A DNA stretch of 64,000 nucleotides from Epiperipatus broadwayi (lineage: Eukaryota; Onychophora; Udeonychophora; Euonychophora; Peripatidae), in assembly GCA_028023455.1 (NCBI GenBank), contig JAQFVV010006833.1, positions 245,857-309,856 on the forward strand. Direction: 5' to 3'. The notes beneath the pieces were generated by a model that was not told the DNA's origin, made no database searches, and saw only the letters and a program-made list of their open reading frames with translations. A program made the position numbers and the translations under genes. Each line of letters opens with the position of its first letter. The stretch's first letter is position 1. This document shows positions 35,975 to 47,959 of the stretch, one piece after another.

Positions 35975-37136
35975 GGTTGTTTTCTCTTAGCATATTGAAA
36001 CCGCTTGAAGGCATAATTTTTATGCAAATGCACAGAAATATGCCATGTAAGTGGCCATGCTGCTATATAATGTTCTATTCCAATGGTTAAGCATGAAAAT
36101 AGTCTACTTGTCTGCGGCACCTATTTTTATGCTACAGCACAGAAATAGGACGTTTATTCTGCCACAGAGGACGCCGCCATTTATGGTGAACTTTGTGTTA
36201 TGCAATTATATATGAACAATCCCATTTTAAATTTAGCTATGGTATCTATTTCTATGCTACAGCCCAGAAATAGGATGTATTATTCTGCTGCAGATTTATA
36301 CGAACAATCCCATTATTAACATTTGGGATATAGGTATTTACAGCACAGAAGGATTTTATTCTGCCACAATGGCCGCTTACAGTGAACTTTGTGTTACGCA
36401 GTTTCTATGAACAATCCCATTTTAAATTTCACTATGGTATTTTGTGAGGGTGTCTGTAACTGAGACTGTCAAAAATCTTCAAATTCGCATGCCCAAGTCA
36501 TTATTTTCCAAATCCAATGATGTAGTATAAGGTAATAAAAATTGTGGAAACTTTGCCCTGCTTTTCTAGACAGGGGTGAAATCAATTGTCAAAGGGGAGG
36601 GGTAAGCATGATTTTTACGAAATCATGCTAAAATTCACATTTGCATGAGATAAATCACGAGACCAATCGAAAATACGGATTTTATTTTTGGCAACGATGT
36701 TTTGAATAAATCCTTTCATTTTATTCTTATTAAAATTATATTTGAGTGGCCACGATGTTGTTTTGGGGAAATTATTTCTTTTTATTCTTGTTAAAATTAA
36801 TAATTTTATTTGCGTGGCCACAATGTTTTTGTTTTGGAGAAATTATTTACTTTTCTTCATGTTAAAATTTGATTTGCGTCACCACGATATTGTTTTTATT
36901 CTTGTTAAAATTACAAATTTCATTTTAGAAAAATAAAAATTAAAAAAAAAGGTTTATCCAATTTATTTCTTATTTCTTTTAGATAAATTTCATTATTTAT
37001 GATTTTATTGTAAATCAAAAAAAGCACTATAAAGTTGAAAGAAAAAAAGAACAACAGCCCAGTGACATTATAATTCTGTTTGTTTACACAGAAATTATGC
37101 CCTCAAGCAGTTTCAACATGCTAAGAGAAAACAATC
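35975..37136. mobile_element. 1162-bp hAT-like non-autonomous element in the right palindrome arm
   Basis: Ends ggttgttttctcttagcata (35975) and the complement of gattgttttctcttagcatg (ending 37136) are inverted repeats of at least 45 bp. They are flanked by perfect 8-bp duplications attatttt (35967-35974 and 37137-37144). The left palindrome arm shows the unoccupied site. An 8-bp duplication fits the hAT superfamily. Inside are ~130-bp diverged repeats (gaacaatcccatttta three times, 36.1-36.45 kb) and ~70-bp repeats around tggccacgatgttgttttgg (36.74-36.91 kb). No transposase. Subterminal sequence is shared with 55820-57057. Confidence 0.9.
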
Positions 37137-38117
37137 ATTATTTTAAACTTGCTATAATTATTAATTGATAAATAACGAATAACTTGCTATAATTATATTT
37201 AATTACTTACTATGTATTATTCTGTATTTAAGTGTTATAAGTTATTATTTGCAAATAGTCTTTTTATTTTTTAAATATTTAAAAAGTTAGTGACTGCCAT
37301 TTTTCGTTTTTTTAATGCAGAAGGGAGGAGAGGGTATATAGTGTATTCACATTTTATTTTTGATCGAATTCTTGATGCTTAGTGTTTTTGGGGATTGTTT
37401 TTTTTTTTTAAATTTGTATTTTAAAAGTATTTGTTTAATTAAATTTGTTCATTTCAGTTATTTTTGGATAGAAATTCTTCATTGGGGGAGAAGGGTAGAT
37501 TTTATGTTTGAGTTATTTTTGATGATATGCTATAATTTCAAAGCGGAGATAATTAATTTGAGAAATAGATTCTCTCGTGTAATATTCTTTTTACTTTATA
37601 TAAAACATTGCTTTTAAATCTGATCATTTGCAAATATTGAAAGCTAAATAATTTGATGAAATTCTGTTTTTGTATTTCCTGCATTCCTCCATTGTTGTTT
37701 GTTGTGTACTTTCATTGATTTCTGTTTTTTTTTAATTTGAATTTTATAGCATTTTCTTGGTTTTTTTTTATTTTTATAATTTGTACTTTCGATATATTTC
37801 TTGGATAAACATTGCCTCAGGCATTTTCTTTTCGATTTAAGTAAAGAATTCTTGATTTTAGAGGGGGGGGGGTATATCTATGTCATATTTTCACCGATTT
37901 TTGTTTTTTTTAATTTGAATTTTATAGCATTTTCTTGGGGTTTTTTTTATAATTGTACTTTTGATGCATTTGTTGGATATACATTGCCTCAGGCATTTTT
38001 ATTTGTCAATTTTTAGCCACTTTTGGATATAAATTTATCACTTGCAAGCTTCGGAGCGGTTGTTGATGGTGGCACAGCACCATCTACCGGCAGTAGTACG
38101 GTCCCTCCACAACTACC

Positions 38118-38664
38118 ATTTATACATATTAATAAATATATAGACTCATTACTCTCGCATTTGTTTCACTTACCAGATACAACATATATTTTCACGAGTC
38201 TCTTGTATCTCCCTGACCTCAGTGGAATATAAGAGAAAAGGGCATATATGTTAACAGCAGAGGCTGTAGTCATGTGGAAAATGTCCTGGGACATAGGTAA
38301 TGAGGTTCCATTTTGTATTATCTGTGGTAATGAATATATAGATGTTACACACACACACATGACCATTACAATAGTGACTAATGGGTTTTTTATAGATGAT
38401 TTTAGCAGATGATTATAATCTAACTTTATTTTAAAAAATGATTCTTCCCAACTCATTTTAAGTTCAATCTATTAGGTACATCTAGAACTAAAATATAAAT
38501 GTTTTTAAAAATAAAAATTATGACCATTTATAATGAAAATAAATAATCATGGAAAAACCATTTGGCAAATCAAGAAAATACACAGTTGTGCTTTAAATAA
38601 ATCATTAGTCTAATTTTATCACACAAAAGTAATATTTATGACTAATATTAAGTTCAATATATTT
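38118..38664. other. No gene seen
   Basis: AT-rich spacer between the foldback element and family B. A (CA)n run lies at about 38347-38360. Confidence 0.6.
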
Positions 38665-38764
38665 TACCGGTTCATCCTTTTAGATTGACATGCGCACATA
38701 ATGAACATGAAAAATATGACGGAACACCAGGATAAGGAGCAATGCCAATTCAATGACAAAGTAT
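38665..38764 (-). mobile_element. Family B LTR-like repeat, copy A, part 1
   Basis: ttaccggttcatccttttag, gattgacatgcg and atgaacatga align, with considerable divergence, to the start of copy B at 60894 (tgtaccggtcaatgcctacc, gattgataccatgc, cgaacatgaa). The copy is cut at 38764 by the large LTR retrotransposon and resumes at 47960. The last four bases (gtat) are that element's target duplication. Confidence 0.55.
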
Positions 38765-41733
38765 TGTACCGGTCAGAATTGTATGTTCATCTAACAAGAA
38801 TTAGGATCTAAGCAAAAGTACCTAGAGTTCAATCATATACGAGATACACAGGTCAGGGATACTCATGAACTCTGCCCTATTGCCCACCTCCCAAATCTAT
38901 CACATTACAAACAACATTTCTGACAATAGCAACCTACTTTCCAATTATCTCCGGCCCAGAGGGTTCAGCAGAGACACAAGAGATTTGAGCTTAACTAAAT
39001 GATAACGCAAAGTAATAAGAGATGTGTATGCATGAACCAATAAAATCTCCAAAAGATAGGTTATTAAATATAAATTTATTTAACATGAAATTAATATTAG
39101 AAATCGATTTATATGTGAACAGCTAGATATAAAGATTTACAATGACTTAGAACCTTGATTATACAAAGAATACCTGATCTAGGTTTCACTTATGGTCACC
39201 TATGCATTCCATACTAACCTTAATGACATAACAGGGTTTGATGGATATGCATTACTTAAACATATGTGGTAAGAAATTTATTATATGATCCGATGCGGCT
39301 TAATATGCTAATATGATTTAACGGGTTTCTATTATTCACGCTATGACATTCTTCAATCATTACATTTTAAACAATAAATGATCTAGCGAGCTTGGATTAC
39401 ATCTGGATTTTATTAAAAGTTACATTAACCATAAATCAGTTATTTTGGGACATTACGAGATGATTCATCATTTATTATTTATGAAGAGAATGAGGAAAAA
39501 CAATTATTTTAACATGGTCATATGACTTGGCATTCATAGTTTTAGTAATAATCAATGACTAACGTGTTAACGTATAGAAAAGGACAAATTTAATCTATTT
39601 TATAACGAGAACTTTGAGAAGGCTTAGGAGAATCACATTATTACGGCTTACAGACATTTAAAATATATGAGGGAGTATGAACAATAACGTGCAGACCGAA
39701 TGATAACACTTGAGAGGACGAGAAGCTTCATCAACTTGACAACGAAGAATATAGGCTTATCCACACTTGTGATGGATAGCATCCGAAGTGGTTGGCAAGA
39801 TACCATGGTTCCGATTTGTCAAATGTTAACCCATAGCAGCGCTTACCGAACCAACACAATCTGTGGGAGACGGAACCTCCACACTCCACCGAGAATTGTG
39901 CTATATGGATTCCAAAAATGAGAGAGAGTATGATAAAGCAACTTTTGATTTGTGAACGTTATCATCGGGACACGTGGCGAAGGCTTTCAGGTTTGTCTTA
40001 ACCCTGATTTATATGGCCTTAAATGGTAATCAAGCCTAGCGTAATGAAATAATTATATCCAAGCGATCCCAAAAAGGGGCCATACAATTTACTTAAAGAA
40101 CTTATTTGGTATATTAATAATAGAATATATAAAACACAATTAAGAATCCCTTCATTAAATGCATGTTAATCCGCCCGAGAAATAAGTTACTTAAATCATC
40201 ATTAGATGGCGGGCTACTTATCAAATGAATCATCATTAAGAAATACATATCTGAATTAAATTTATTTATTACTCAATTTCTATAATACTAATCAATAGTG
40301 TGAAATAATAGTACATAATATATTTAAATCTTGTCGAATGGCATATTATTAATTAATAAAACACAATTTAGGAGTACTTCTCAATCAGGCGAATTTTATA
40401 GCATGGTAAGAAGACTTATGTTTACGGTTAAATATTCCTTAATTGCGGAATAGCAAAAATACAATAGGATTGATTCGCCAGATTGAGTTATTAGCATATT
40501 AAATTTGGTATGATTTGCACAATATTAAATAATGAAAAATTGCCGCATTTAAAAATAAAAAAAAACCAATAAGAGTGAAAACCTAGTATTCAAGTTTAGA
40601 GAGTAAGATACAATTTAAATATAAAAGAAATAAGAAATCAAAAAGAGGTCATTATTTAAGCATTTAATCGGTGTAGCATCACCGATGGAAAAACAAGCAA
40701 TTACATTTTTACATTACAAAGAGTACAAAACTAGAAATGTTTAATAAGACATACATTAGGTGGTTGGAATTAATCTTATCGAAGGTTGAAATTTACGTTT
40801 TATACGTAAAAGGATTATTAAGACGAAAGCATTAGAGTTCAGTTTTGCCGCAGGGGATTACCTTTCTTTCCGATGACTTTACAGCCGTGTGCACATGTGT
40901 TGGTTCCATGTTTGATGAAATCTAGTTAATTTAGCAGTATTTTGACGAAATTATCATTTCAGTCCGTTCTTTATGTAGCATACAATTCATTCTGGCAGTA
41001 TTTTGGATACGATGGCTTACAAGTATTTTGGCATTGGATAGATCTTGGAAGGACCGGGGAAGCAAATCTAAATTCTACTCACTCGTCATTTTGCGGTTCT
41101 GAGTGATGTAACTTCTCCCAGCAACGGGGTTAGAAATTAATATATACAGCCCTTTTAGTTAGGTAATGCGGTGGTATTTATACTCATTCGTTACTGCCTT
41201 TGGGTAATCCCCGGATGTGTTAACGGTTACAATGATACAGCAAATTTTGAAATACAAACGAGATCAAGTTCGAGAGTTGGTCTTAATCTATTTTAGGATG
41301 AAAATAGACCTGCGGAGTAAATGTTAAGTAACGTGAAATTTAAATAAATCTGTATCAGAATGAAAACAGATTCCTTCAGAATTTAAAATACGGTAAGTCT
41401 TTTATTTAATACACTTGCATTACACTCTCGAACTTTCTCTCTATTAGAATATATATGAATAAAAATATACATAGTATAACACTTTTAATTATTAATTTTT
41501 ATCTGTTACACACACATACGCATGATTGTTTACCGTAATAGAAATATATAATTTATATGCATAATAACTTTAGATGAGTAGAAGTTTACAGAGACATAAA
41601 CAATCACGCGCATTAGTATACCTTCACTCCCTAGTGGTTTATAATTAAATGATTGGGTTTGAACCCATGTTTGCAGGTCTCAAACATCACCAGAAAGTGA
41701 AGCCAAATGTGTACAAAAGATTTGAGTGCTTCA
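38765..41733 (-). repeat. 3' LTR (minus strand) of the gag-only element
   Basis: 2969 bp. It lacks a ~42-bp segment present in the other LTR near 45.76-45.80 kb. Otherwise it differs by scattered, mostly transition-type changes. A 73-codon frame at 39700-39921 recurs in the other LTR with many replacement changes and is unlikely to be coding. Confidence 0.92.
41175..41182 (-). promoter_or_regulatory. TATA box in the 3' LTR
   Basis: On the minus strand it reads gagtataaataccaccgc, identical in core to the 5' LTR copy at 47401. Confidence 0.55.
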
Positions 41734-42138
41734 TATTCCCCCAGATACGAAAAAAAACAATTAAAAAAAAAAGGATTTTACTTAGAATTGACACATTATT
41801 TCAGGTGACAAGAAAACTCACAACACGGTTTTTTTTTCTTCTAACAGTTACATGATTCGAACGCTATTAAATTAGCCCTAATAAAACCAACCCTAATTGC
41901 CCCACTTAAACCTTACTGTCGACCTCCTTGACAAGTAATTAGTAACACCACTTATATATATATAACATAAACAAATATATAGAAAAAAAATGTATATAAC
42001 ACTTAGCACTACCTTTAGGTCTACCTTTTAACTATCATACTTTAACTACTATGGGGTCTCCTGGAGCATCCTATCTTTTTCTCTTTATGTCATCTGTCAG
42101 TCTTACAAGGTCAGTCCGTCCGTTTCGTCGAGCCTAGA
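41734..42138 (-). other. 3' untranslated part and polypurine tract of the gag-only element
   Basis: On the minus strand this follows the gag stop. It ends in tctgggggaata directly against the LTR start tgaagcac, a usable polypurine tract at about 41735-41742. No pol motif lies in these ~400 bp. Confidence 0.7.
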
Positions 42139-43429
42139 TTATTGTCTCCCGGGGTCAGGTGGTATATACGGTTTCATATGTGGATCATACTCTCCTGCGT
42201 GGTAGTGGCCTCCTAGTCCTTCTGCTTTCCTAGGTTTATCTGGCTCTGGAACCAAGTTACCATAATCGAGGGATGTCAAAAATTGGGACATCTTATCCAC
42301 CTCCACGATCTGGCTTCCAAGCATCAGTTTCTGCACCCAGGCAGGCATATTGTGGCGAATAGTTCTAATAATCCAGGGGTCCGAGTATGCGAAAGCCGTC
42401 AAAGATCTAAACTTGGCCACTTGACATACGAAAAACTGTGTGTGGGTCTCTTTGGAGTTGGTCTGTACTTTTCCATTGTCAATCCCTGCAGGATCCCATC
42501 CTGTCGCTCTTCATCCCAATAACTTCCGAGCACTGCCGCCTTGTACTCCTTGAAGGTCTTGGGTTTCATGACCAGAGAGCCCCACCAATCCTTGGCCGTG
42601 CCCCTCAGGTAATGGCTGGCTATGGCCACTTGCTCGGCATTTGTGGCCGGGTTGAAAAAAAAAGCTCATCTAGGCTTCCCAGATGTTCATGGGGGCTATC
42701 CCCCGGTTCCCCCCGAAAAACCTACACCTGAATGAACCCAGCCATATTGGAATTAGTTCCCGGGTTGATCATTTTCTCTGACTCTTGGACCCTTTCTTTT
42801 GTGACAAGTTCCTTAACTGCTGTTCTGTCCATATTTCCTACATGGCACTGGCATTCCATCTTCCCCTCCTTTGTATTGGACTCTGGATGTGCTTCATCTT
42901 GACTACCTGATTTAGGTCTGGGTGCCGGTTTGATTGATTCCAGCTCCCACTGCAGATTCTCAATGATCTGTTTTGGCCCCTGGATCTGGCGTAGCTGGTC
43001 GCATTCTTCCTTCATTTTCATAGCAGAGGTATTTATGTCATCTACTTGCTGCGTCTTGGTTGTTCCCATTTCTCGTAAATATTTCCGGGACTCTTCCCTG
43101 GCCTCTTGGAACATAATACGAAACTCCTCTCTGGTTTTCTTTCTACTTTCCTGAATCATGATACGGAGCTCCTCTCTGGTTTCTTTTCTGCTTTCCTGGA
43201 TCATCTTATAGAGCTCTTCCCTATCCTTTCTACTTTCCCGGATCATAGTATGGATTAGGATTAGTAGGCTCTGCCCCTCATTCTCTCCTACCCCTAATTT
43301 TATCTGTTCATCGTTCCTTACCCCTTCTACTTCCTTAAAGGTGATTTCCGAGCCGAGCTCCTCACTGCCCACGCTATCATTTTCGTTCCCTGATTCATTG
43401 CTTTCCCTCACGTTCATTAATTTTTCCAT
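42139..43429 (-). pseudogene. Gag-like gene of the giant-LTR element, broken
   Basis: A structural protein presumed to package element RNA. It starts at the ATG at 43429 (MEKLMNVRESNESGNENDSV). An acidic N-terminus is followed by a charged coiled coil of repeated 11-13-residue units (MIQESRKETREELRIMIQES and variants, about residues 65-130), then a Pro/Lys linker. A stop lies after MAGFIQV (about 42719). The capsid-like part continues with VFRGEPGDSPHEHLGSLDEL, a shift at a nine-base homopolymer (about 42655), HYLRGTAKDWWGSLVMKPKT, another shift near 42430, and FAYSDPWIIRTIRHNMPAWV to the stop at 42139. The YLRG.A..WW motif is typical of retrotransposon gag. The region is GC-richer than its surroundings. 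No zinc knuckle was seen. Confidence 0.82.
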
Positions 43430-44950
43430 GACTCTTTTTTTTTATTGTTTGCGATAACTAGATCACTCCCCCTTCCCTTCCTCAACCGTCACCTATGCCA
43501 AAACTCAACAACTTAGCTATTCGGTTTCTGCCATCTACTTCTATACTATCCCCTATCACTGCCAACATATTTATATTCTACTATTTTCGTCAAAGCTAAT
43601 ACATATCAATAACTGAAATAACATATTAAAGATAAATAAAAAAAATGACTTTTACCGTGACGTTCCCTTGTCATAAGGTCACTGGCCTGCTCGCACCTGA
43701 AATGCACTGAAAAAAAATCTTTTAATTTCCCTTTTGTACAATACATACAAAAAACAACATGTGACACACTGACCCTCGTTTTGCTCATTCACATACCTGA
43801 TCATTATTTTCGCGAGTGTTTACGGGTTGACAATATTTATAGTGTGTATAATACACGGGCGCCATGTCAACACAGTAGGCTTATCACTCGTAACTATCTT
43901 TGGTTTGCGTGCACATCTATAAGTTTAACTGGTCAATTAGGTTTTCCCTTTCCCCTTTTTTTTTTGAAAAAAAAAACAAAAAATGAAACAATAAGTTTAA
44001 AGCAAAACACTTAGCAAAATTCGGTAATAATATATGTGATTGTTGATCCGGTTAATATTATAGATACAAAATGAATTTTGAAATCGCATCTTTTATCGTG
44101 CATCCCTCAGATTCGAGATAAAAAAAAATCTTCTACATATTTCACCACTAGAAGATGTTACACAACCGACTTCCACAAGACTATATGACACTCTATGTTT
44201 CTTGGACTCTTTGAATTCTTTATTGACACGAGGGCACGTAGGCCATTGAAGCATTTTGCCAACTACATCTGGGTGCTTGGCACTACATAAGATACAGTTT
44301 ACAAGGGTCTTCACCTATTTGTGGTTACTCTAAATACATGAGTCATTAAAGCATTTTGCCAACTACATCTGGCTGCTTGACAACATATAATTCAGTTTAT
44401 AAGGGTCTTCACCTATTTGCGGTTACTCTAAATACATGAGTCATTAAAGCATTTTGCCAAATACATCTGGCTGCTTAACAACATATAATTCAGTTTATAA
44501 GGGTCTTCACCTATTTACAGTTATTTTTATGGGCATTAATGTATACATATACATTTTACTTCCTTATCAAATCATGAATCCAAGATATGAAATATGATTG
44601 ACCGGACTACTTTATAAACACAAATGCACGATAAATAAAATAACTGAACACACCAGAGTTCACATAGCTACTTGGGAAGACAACTGTTTCTCCATTATAA
44701 CGGATGCTTCATTTGTTTGGTAACACAAAAAAAAATTTTTCGCCATATGTTTACAATTCAAATACTCTCTAGAGTATTACGTGGTGTGTACATATTGTTA
44801 AGGCAGTACCATTTCTGGGTTCAAATCTGGAGAAAGAAGAAAAAAAAATACTACATATACAGTATCAGATGCTCTGTGGGGTATTGCAGGGTGTGGTAAT
44901 TTCGAAAGGCACCATAGTTGGGCGTCCAACCCGGAGAAAAAAAATGTCAC
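43430..44950 (-). other. Leader of the gag-only element
   Basis: About 1.5 kb between 5' LTR and gag on the minus strand. Near the LTR it reads ttggacgcccaactatgg (about 44919-44936), which may be or overlap a primer site, though it lies ~15 bp from the LTR end and no tRNA was assigned. An open frame at 44093-44314 (minus, 73 codons, KTLVNCILCSAKHPDVVGKM...) partly overlaps the tandem repeats and resembles no family I know. Confidence 0.5.
44240..44525. repeat. ~98-100-bp tandem repeat, three units, in the leader
   Basis: gcattttgccaactacatct starts at 44251 and 44351 and recurs at 44449 with one change. Each is followed by gggtcttcacctattt. Confidence 0.92.
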
Positions 44951-47900
44951 TGTACCGGTCAGAATTGTATGTTCATCTAACAAGAATTAGGATCTAAGCA
45001 AAAGTACCTAGAGTTCAATCATATACGAGATACACAGGTCAGGGATACTCATGAACTCCGCCCTATTGCCCACCTCCCAAATCTATCACATTACAAACAA
45101 CATTTCTGACGATAGCAACCTACTTTCCAATTATCTCCGGCTCAGAGGATTCAGCAGAGACACAAGAGATTTGAGCTTAACTAAATGATAACGCAAAGTA
45201 ATAAGAGATGTGTACGCATGAACCAATAAAATCTCCAAAAGATAGGTTATTAAATATAAATTTATTTAACATGAAATTAATATTAGAAATTGATTTATAT
45301 GTGAACAGCTAGATATAGAGATTTACAATGACTTAGAACCTTGATTATACAAAGAATACCTGATCTAGGTTTCACTTATGGTCACCTATGCATTCCATAC
45401 TAACCTTAATGGCATAACAGGGTTTGATGGATATGCATTACTTAAACATACGTGGTAAGAAATTTATTATATGAACCGATGCGGCTTAATATGCTAATAT
45501 GATTTAACGGGTTTCTATTATTCACGCTATGACATTCTTCAATCATTACATTTTAAACAATAAATGATCTAGCGAGCTTGGATTACATCTGGATTTTATT
45601 AAAAGTTATATTAACCATAAATCAGTTATTTTGGGACATTACAAGATGATTCATCATTTATTATTTACGAAGAGAATGAGGAAAAACATAATTATTTTAA
45701 CATGGTCATATGACTTGGCATTCATAGTTTTAGTAATAATCAATGATTAACGTGTTTAATAGCGGTTAACAAAGGGTGGATAGCGCTAATAAGCGATAAC
45801 GTATAGAAAAGGGCAAATTTAATCAATTTTATAACGAGAACTTTGGGAAGGCTTAGGAGAATCACATCATTACGGCTTACAGACATTTAAAATATATGAG
45901 GGAGTATGAACGATAATGTGCGGACCGAATGATAACGCTTGAGAGGATGAGAAGCTTCATCAACTTGACAACGAAGAATATAGGCTTATCCGCACTTGTG
46001 ATGGATAGTACCCGAAGTGGTTGGCAAGATACCATGGTTCCGATTTGTCGAATGTTAACCCATAGCAGCGCTTACCAAACCAACACAATCTGTGGGAGTC
46101 GGGACCTCCACACTCCGCCGAGAATTGTGCTATATGGATTCCAAGAATGAGAGAGAGTATGATAAAGCAACTTTTGATTTGTGAACGTTATCATCGGGAC
46201 ACGTGGCGAAGGCTTTCAGGTTTGTCTTAACCCTGATTTATATGGCCTTAAATGGTAATCAAGCCTAGCGTAATGAAATAATTATATCCAAGCAATCCCA
46301 AAAAGGGGGCATACAATTTACTTAAAGAACTTATTTGGTATATTAATAATAGAATATATAAAACAAAATTAAGAATCCCTTCGTTAAACGCATGTTAATC
46401 CACCCGAGAAATAAGTTACTTAAATCATCGTTAGATGGCGGGCTACTTATCAAATGAATCATCATTTAGAAATACATATCTGAATTAAATTTATTTATTA
46501 CTCAATTTCTATAATACTAATCAATAGCGTGAAATAATAATACATAATATATTTAAATCTTGTGAATGGCATATTATTAATTAATAAAACACAATTTAGG
46601 AGTACTTCTCAATCGGGCGAATTTTATAGCATGGTAAGAAGACTTACATTTACGGTTAAATATTCCTTAATTGCGGAATAGCAAAAATACAATAGGATTG
46701 ATTCGCCAGATTGAGTTATTAGCATATTAAATTTGGTATGATTTGCACAATATTAAATAATGAAAAATTGCCGCATTTAAAAATAAAAAAAAAACAATAA
46801 GAGTGAAAACCTAGAATTCAAGTTTAGAGAGTAAGATACAATTTAAATATAAAAGCAATAAGAAATCAAAAAGAGGTCATTATTTAAGCATTTAATCGGT
46901 GTAGCATCACCGATGGAAAAACAAGCAATTACATTTTTACATTACAAAGAGTACAAAACTAGAAATGTTTAATAAGACATACATTAGGTGGTTGGAATTA
47001 ATCTTATCGAAGGTTGAAATTTACGTTTTATAGTTAAAAGGATTATTAAGACGAAAGCATTAGAGTTCAGTTTTGCGGCAGGGGATTGCCTTTCTTTCCG
47101 ATGACTTTACAGCCGTGTGCACATGTGTTGGTTCCATGTTTGATGAAATCTAGTTAATTTAGCAGTATTTTGACGAAATTATCATTTCAGTCCGTTCTTT
47201 ATGTAGCATACAATTCATTCTGGCAGTATTTTGGATACAATGGCTTACGAGTATTTTGACATTGGATAGATCTTGGAAGGACCGGGGAAGCAAATCTAAA
47301 TTCTACTCACTCGTCATTTTGGGTTCTGAGTGACTAACTTCCCCCAGAAACGGGGTTAGAAATTAATATGTAGAGCTCTTTTAGTTAGGAAATGCGGTGG
47401 TATTTATACTCGTTCATTACTGCCTTTGGGTAATCCCCGGATGTGTTAACGGTTACAATGATACAGCAAATTTTGAAATACAAATGAGATCAAGTTGAGA
47501 GAGTTGGTCTTAATCTATTTTAGGATGAAAATAGACCTGCGGAATAAATGTTAAGTAATATGAAATTTAAATAAATCTGTATCAGAATGAAAACAGATTC
47601 CTTCGGAATTTAAATACGGTAAGTCTTTTATTTAATACACTTGCATTACACTCTCGAACTTTCTCTCTACTAGAATATATATGAATAAAAATATACATAG
47701 TATAACGCTTTTAATTATTAGTTTTTATCTGTTACACACACATACGCATGATTGTTTACCGTAATAGAAATATATAATTTATATGCATATTAACTTTAGC
47801 CGAGTAGAAGTTTACAGAGACATAAACAATCATGCGCATTGGTATACCTTCACTCCCTAGTGGTTTATAATTAAATGATTGGGTTTGAACCCATGTTTGC

Positions 47901-47959
47901 AGGTCTCAAACATTACCAGAAAGTGAAGCCAAATGTGTGCAACAGATTCAAGTGTTTCA
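44951..47959 (-). repeat. 5' LTR (minus strand) of the gag-only element
   Basis: 3009 bp, the partner of 38765-41733. With the TATA box at 47401, U3 would be about 560 bp and R-U5 more than 2 kb. Confidence 0.92.
47401..47408 (-). promoter_or_regulatory. TATA box in the 5' LTR
   Basis: Minus-strand gagtataaataccaccgc, about 550 bp from the LTR's 5' end. Transcription from here would run toward gag. Confidence 0.55.

Larger units (their letters stand above)
33054..38117. mobile_element. 5-kb foldback (giant palindrome) element
   Basis: The left end gatagttgtggagggactgt and the reverse complement of the right end ggtagttgtggagggaccgt continue as near-complementary arms to a centre near 35.47 kb. 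Without later insertions each arm is about 1.5 kb. The arms contain ~165-bp subrepeats (landmark atgcctgaggcaatg at 33175 and atgcctgaggaaatg at about 33340, mirrored near 37.8-38.0 kb), a design known from Foldback/Galileo-type elements. Flanks atttatat (33046-33053) and atttatac (38118-38125) match at seven of eight bases, a likely 8-bp target duplication. Mirrored frames of about 85 codons occur in both arms but drift freely. I found no transposase. Confidence 0.88.
38765..47959 (-). mobile_element. 9.2-kb LTR retrotransposon with ~3-kb LTRs and gag only (LARD-type)
   Basis: Two direct repeats (38765-41733 and 44951-47959), about 97-98% identical by eye, have TG...CA ends and are flanked by the 4-bp duplication gtat (38761-38764 and 47960-47963). 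Orientation is minus: the gag-like frame is on that strand, a polypurine stretch touches the left repeat on it, and TATA boxes in both repeats point the same way. The internal part is only 3.2 kb and holds a leader with tandem repeats and a broken gag. No protease, RT or integrase motif was found, so mobility would have depended on another element. LTR length is far above the usual 0.2-1 kb. Confidence 0.88.

Noticed and set aside
33509-37617. Mirrored ~85-codon frames in the two palindrome arms (33509-33766 minus, 37360-37617 plus)
   Set aside because: They exist twice only because the arms are inverted copies. Composition is A/T-driven and the ends differ.
44250-44525. Three 98-bp repeats as a CRISPR-like array
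   Set aside because: Units are contiguous without unique spacers of constant length and lie in a eukaryotic retroelement leader.
39700-46150. Matching 73-codon frames in both giant LTRs (39700-39921 and 45929-46150) as a conserved gene
   Set aside because: The LTRs are about 97-98% alike, yet the two frames differ at about 11% of residues, so most changes are replacements and there is no sign of constraint. They are also antisense to the element.
38765-47959. Segmental duplication instead of an LTR element
   Set aside because: TG...CA ends, the shared 4-bp flanking duplication, polypurine tract, gag frame and TATA boxes, all in one orientation, fit an LTR element better.
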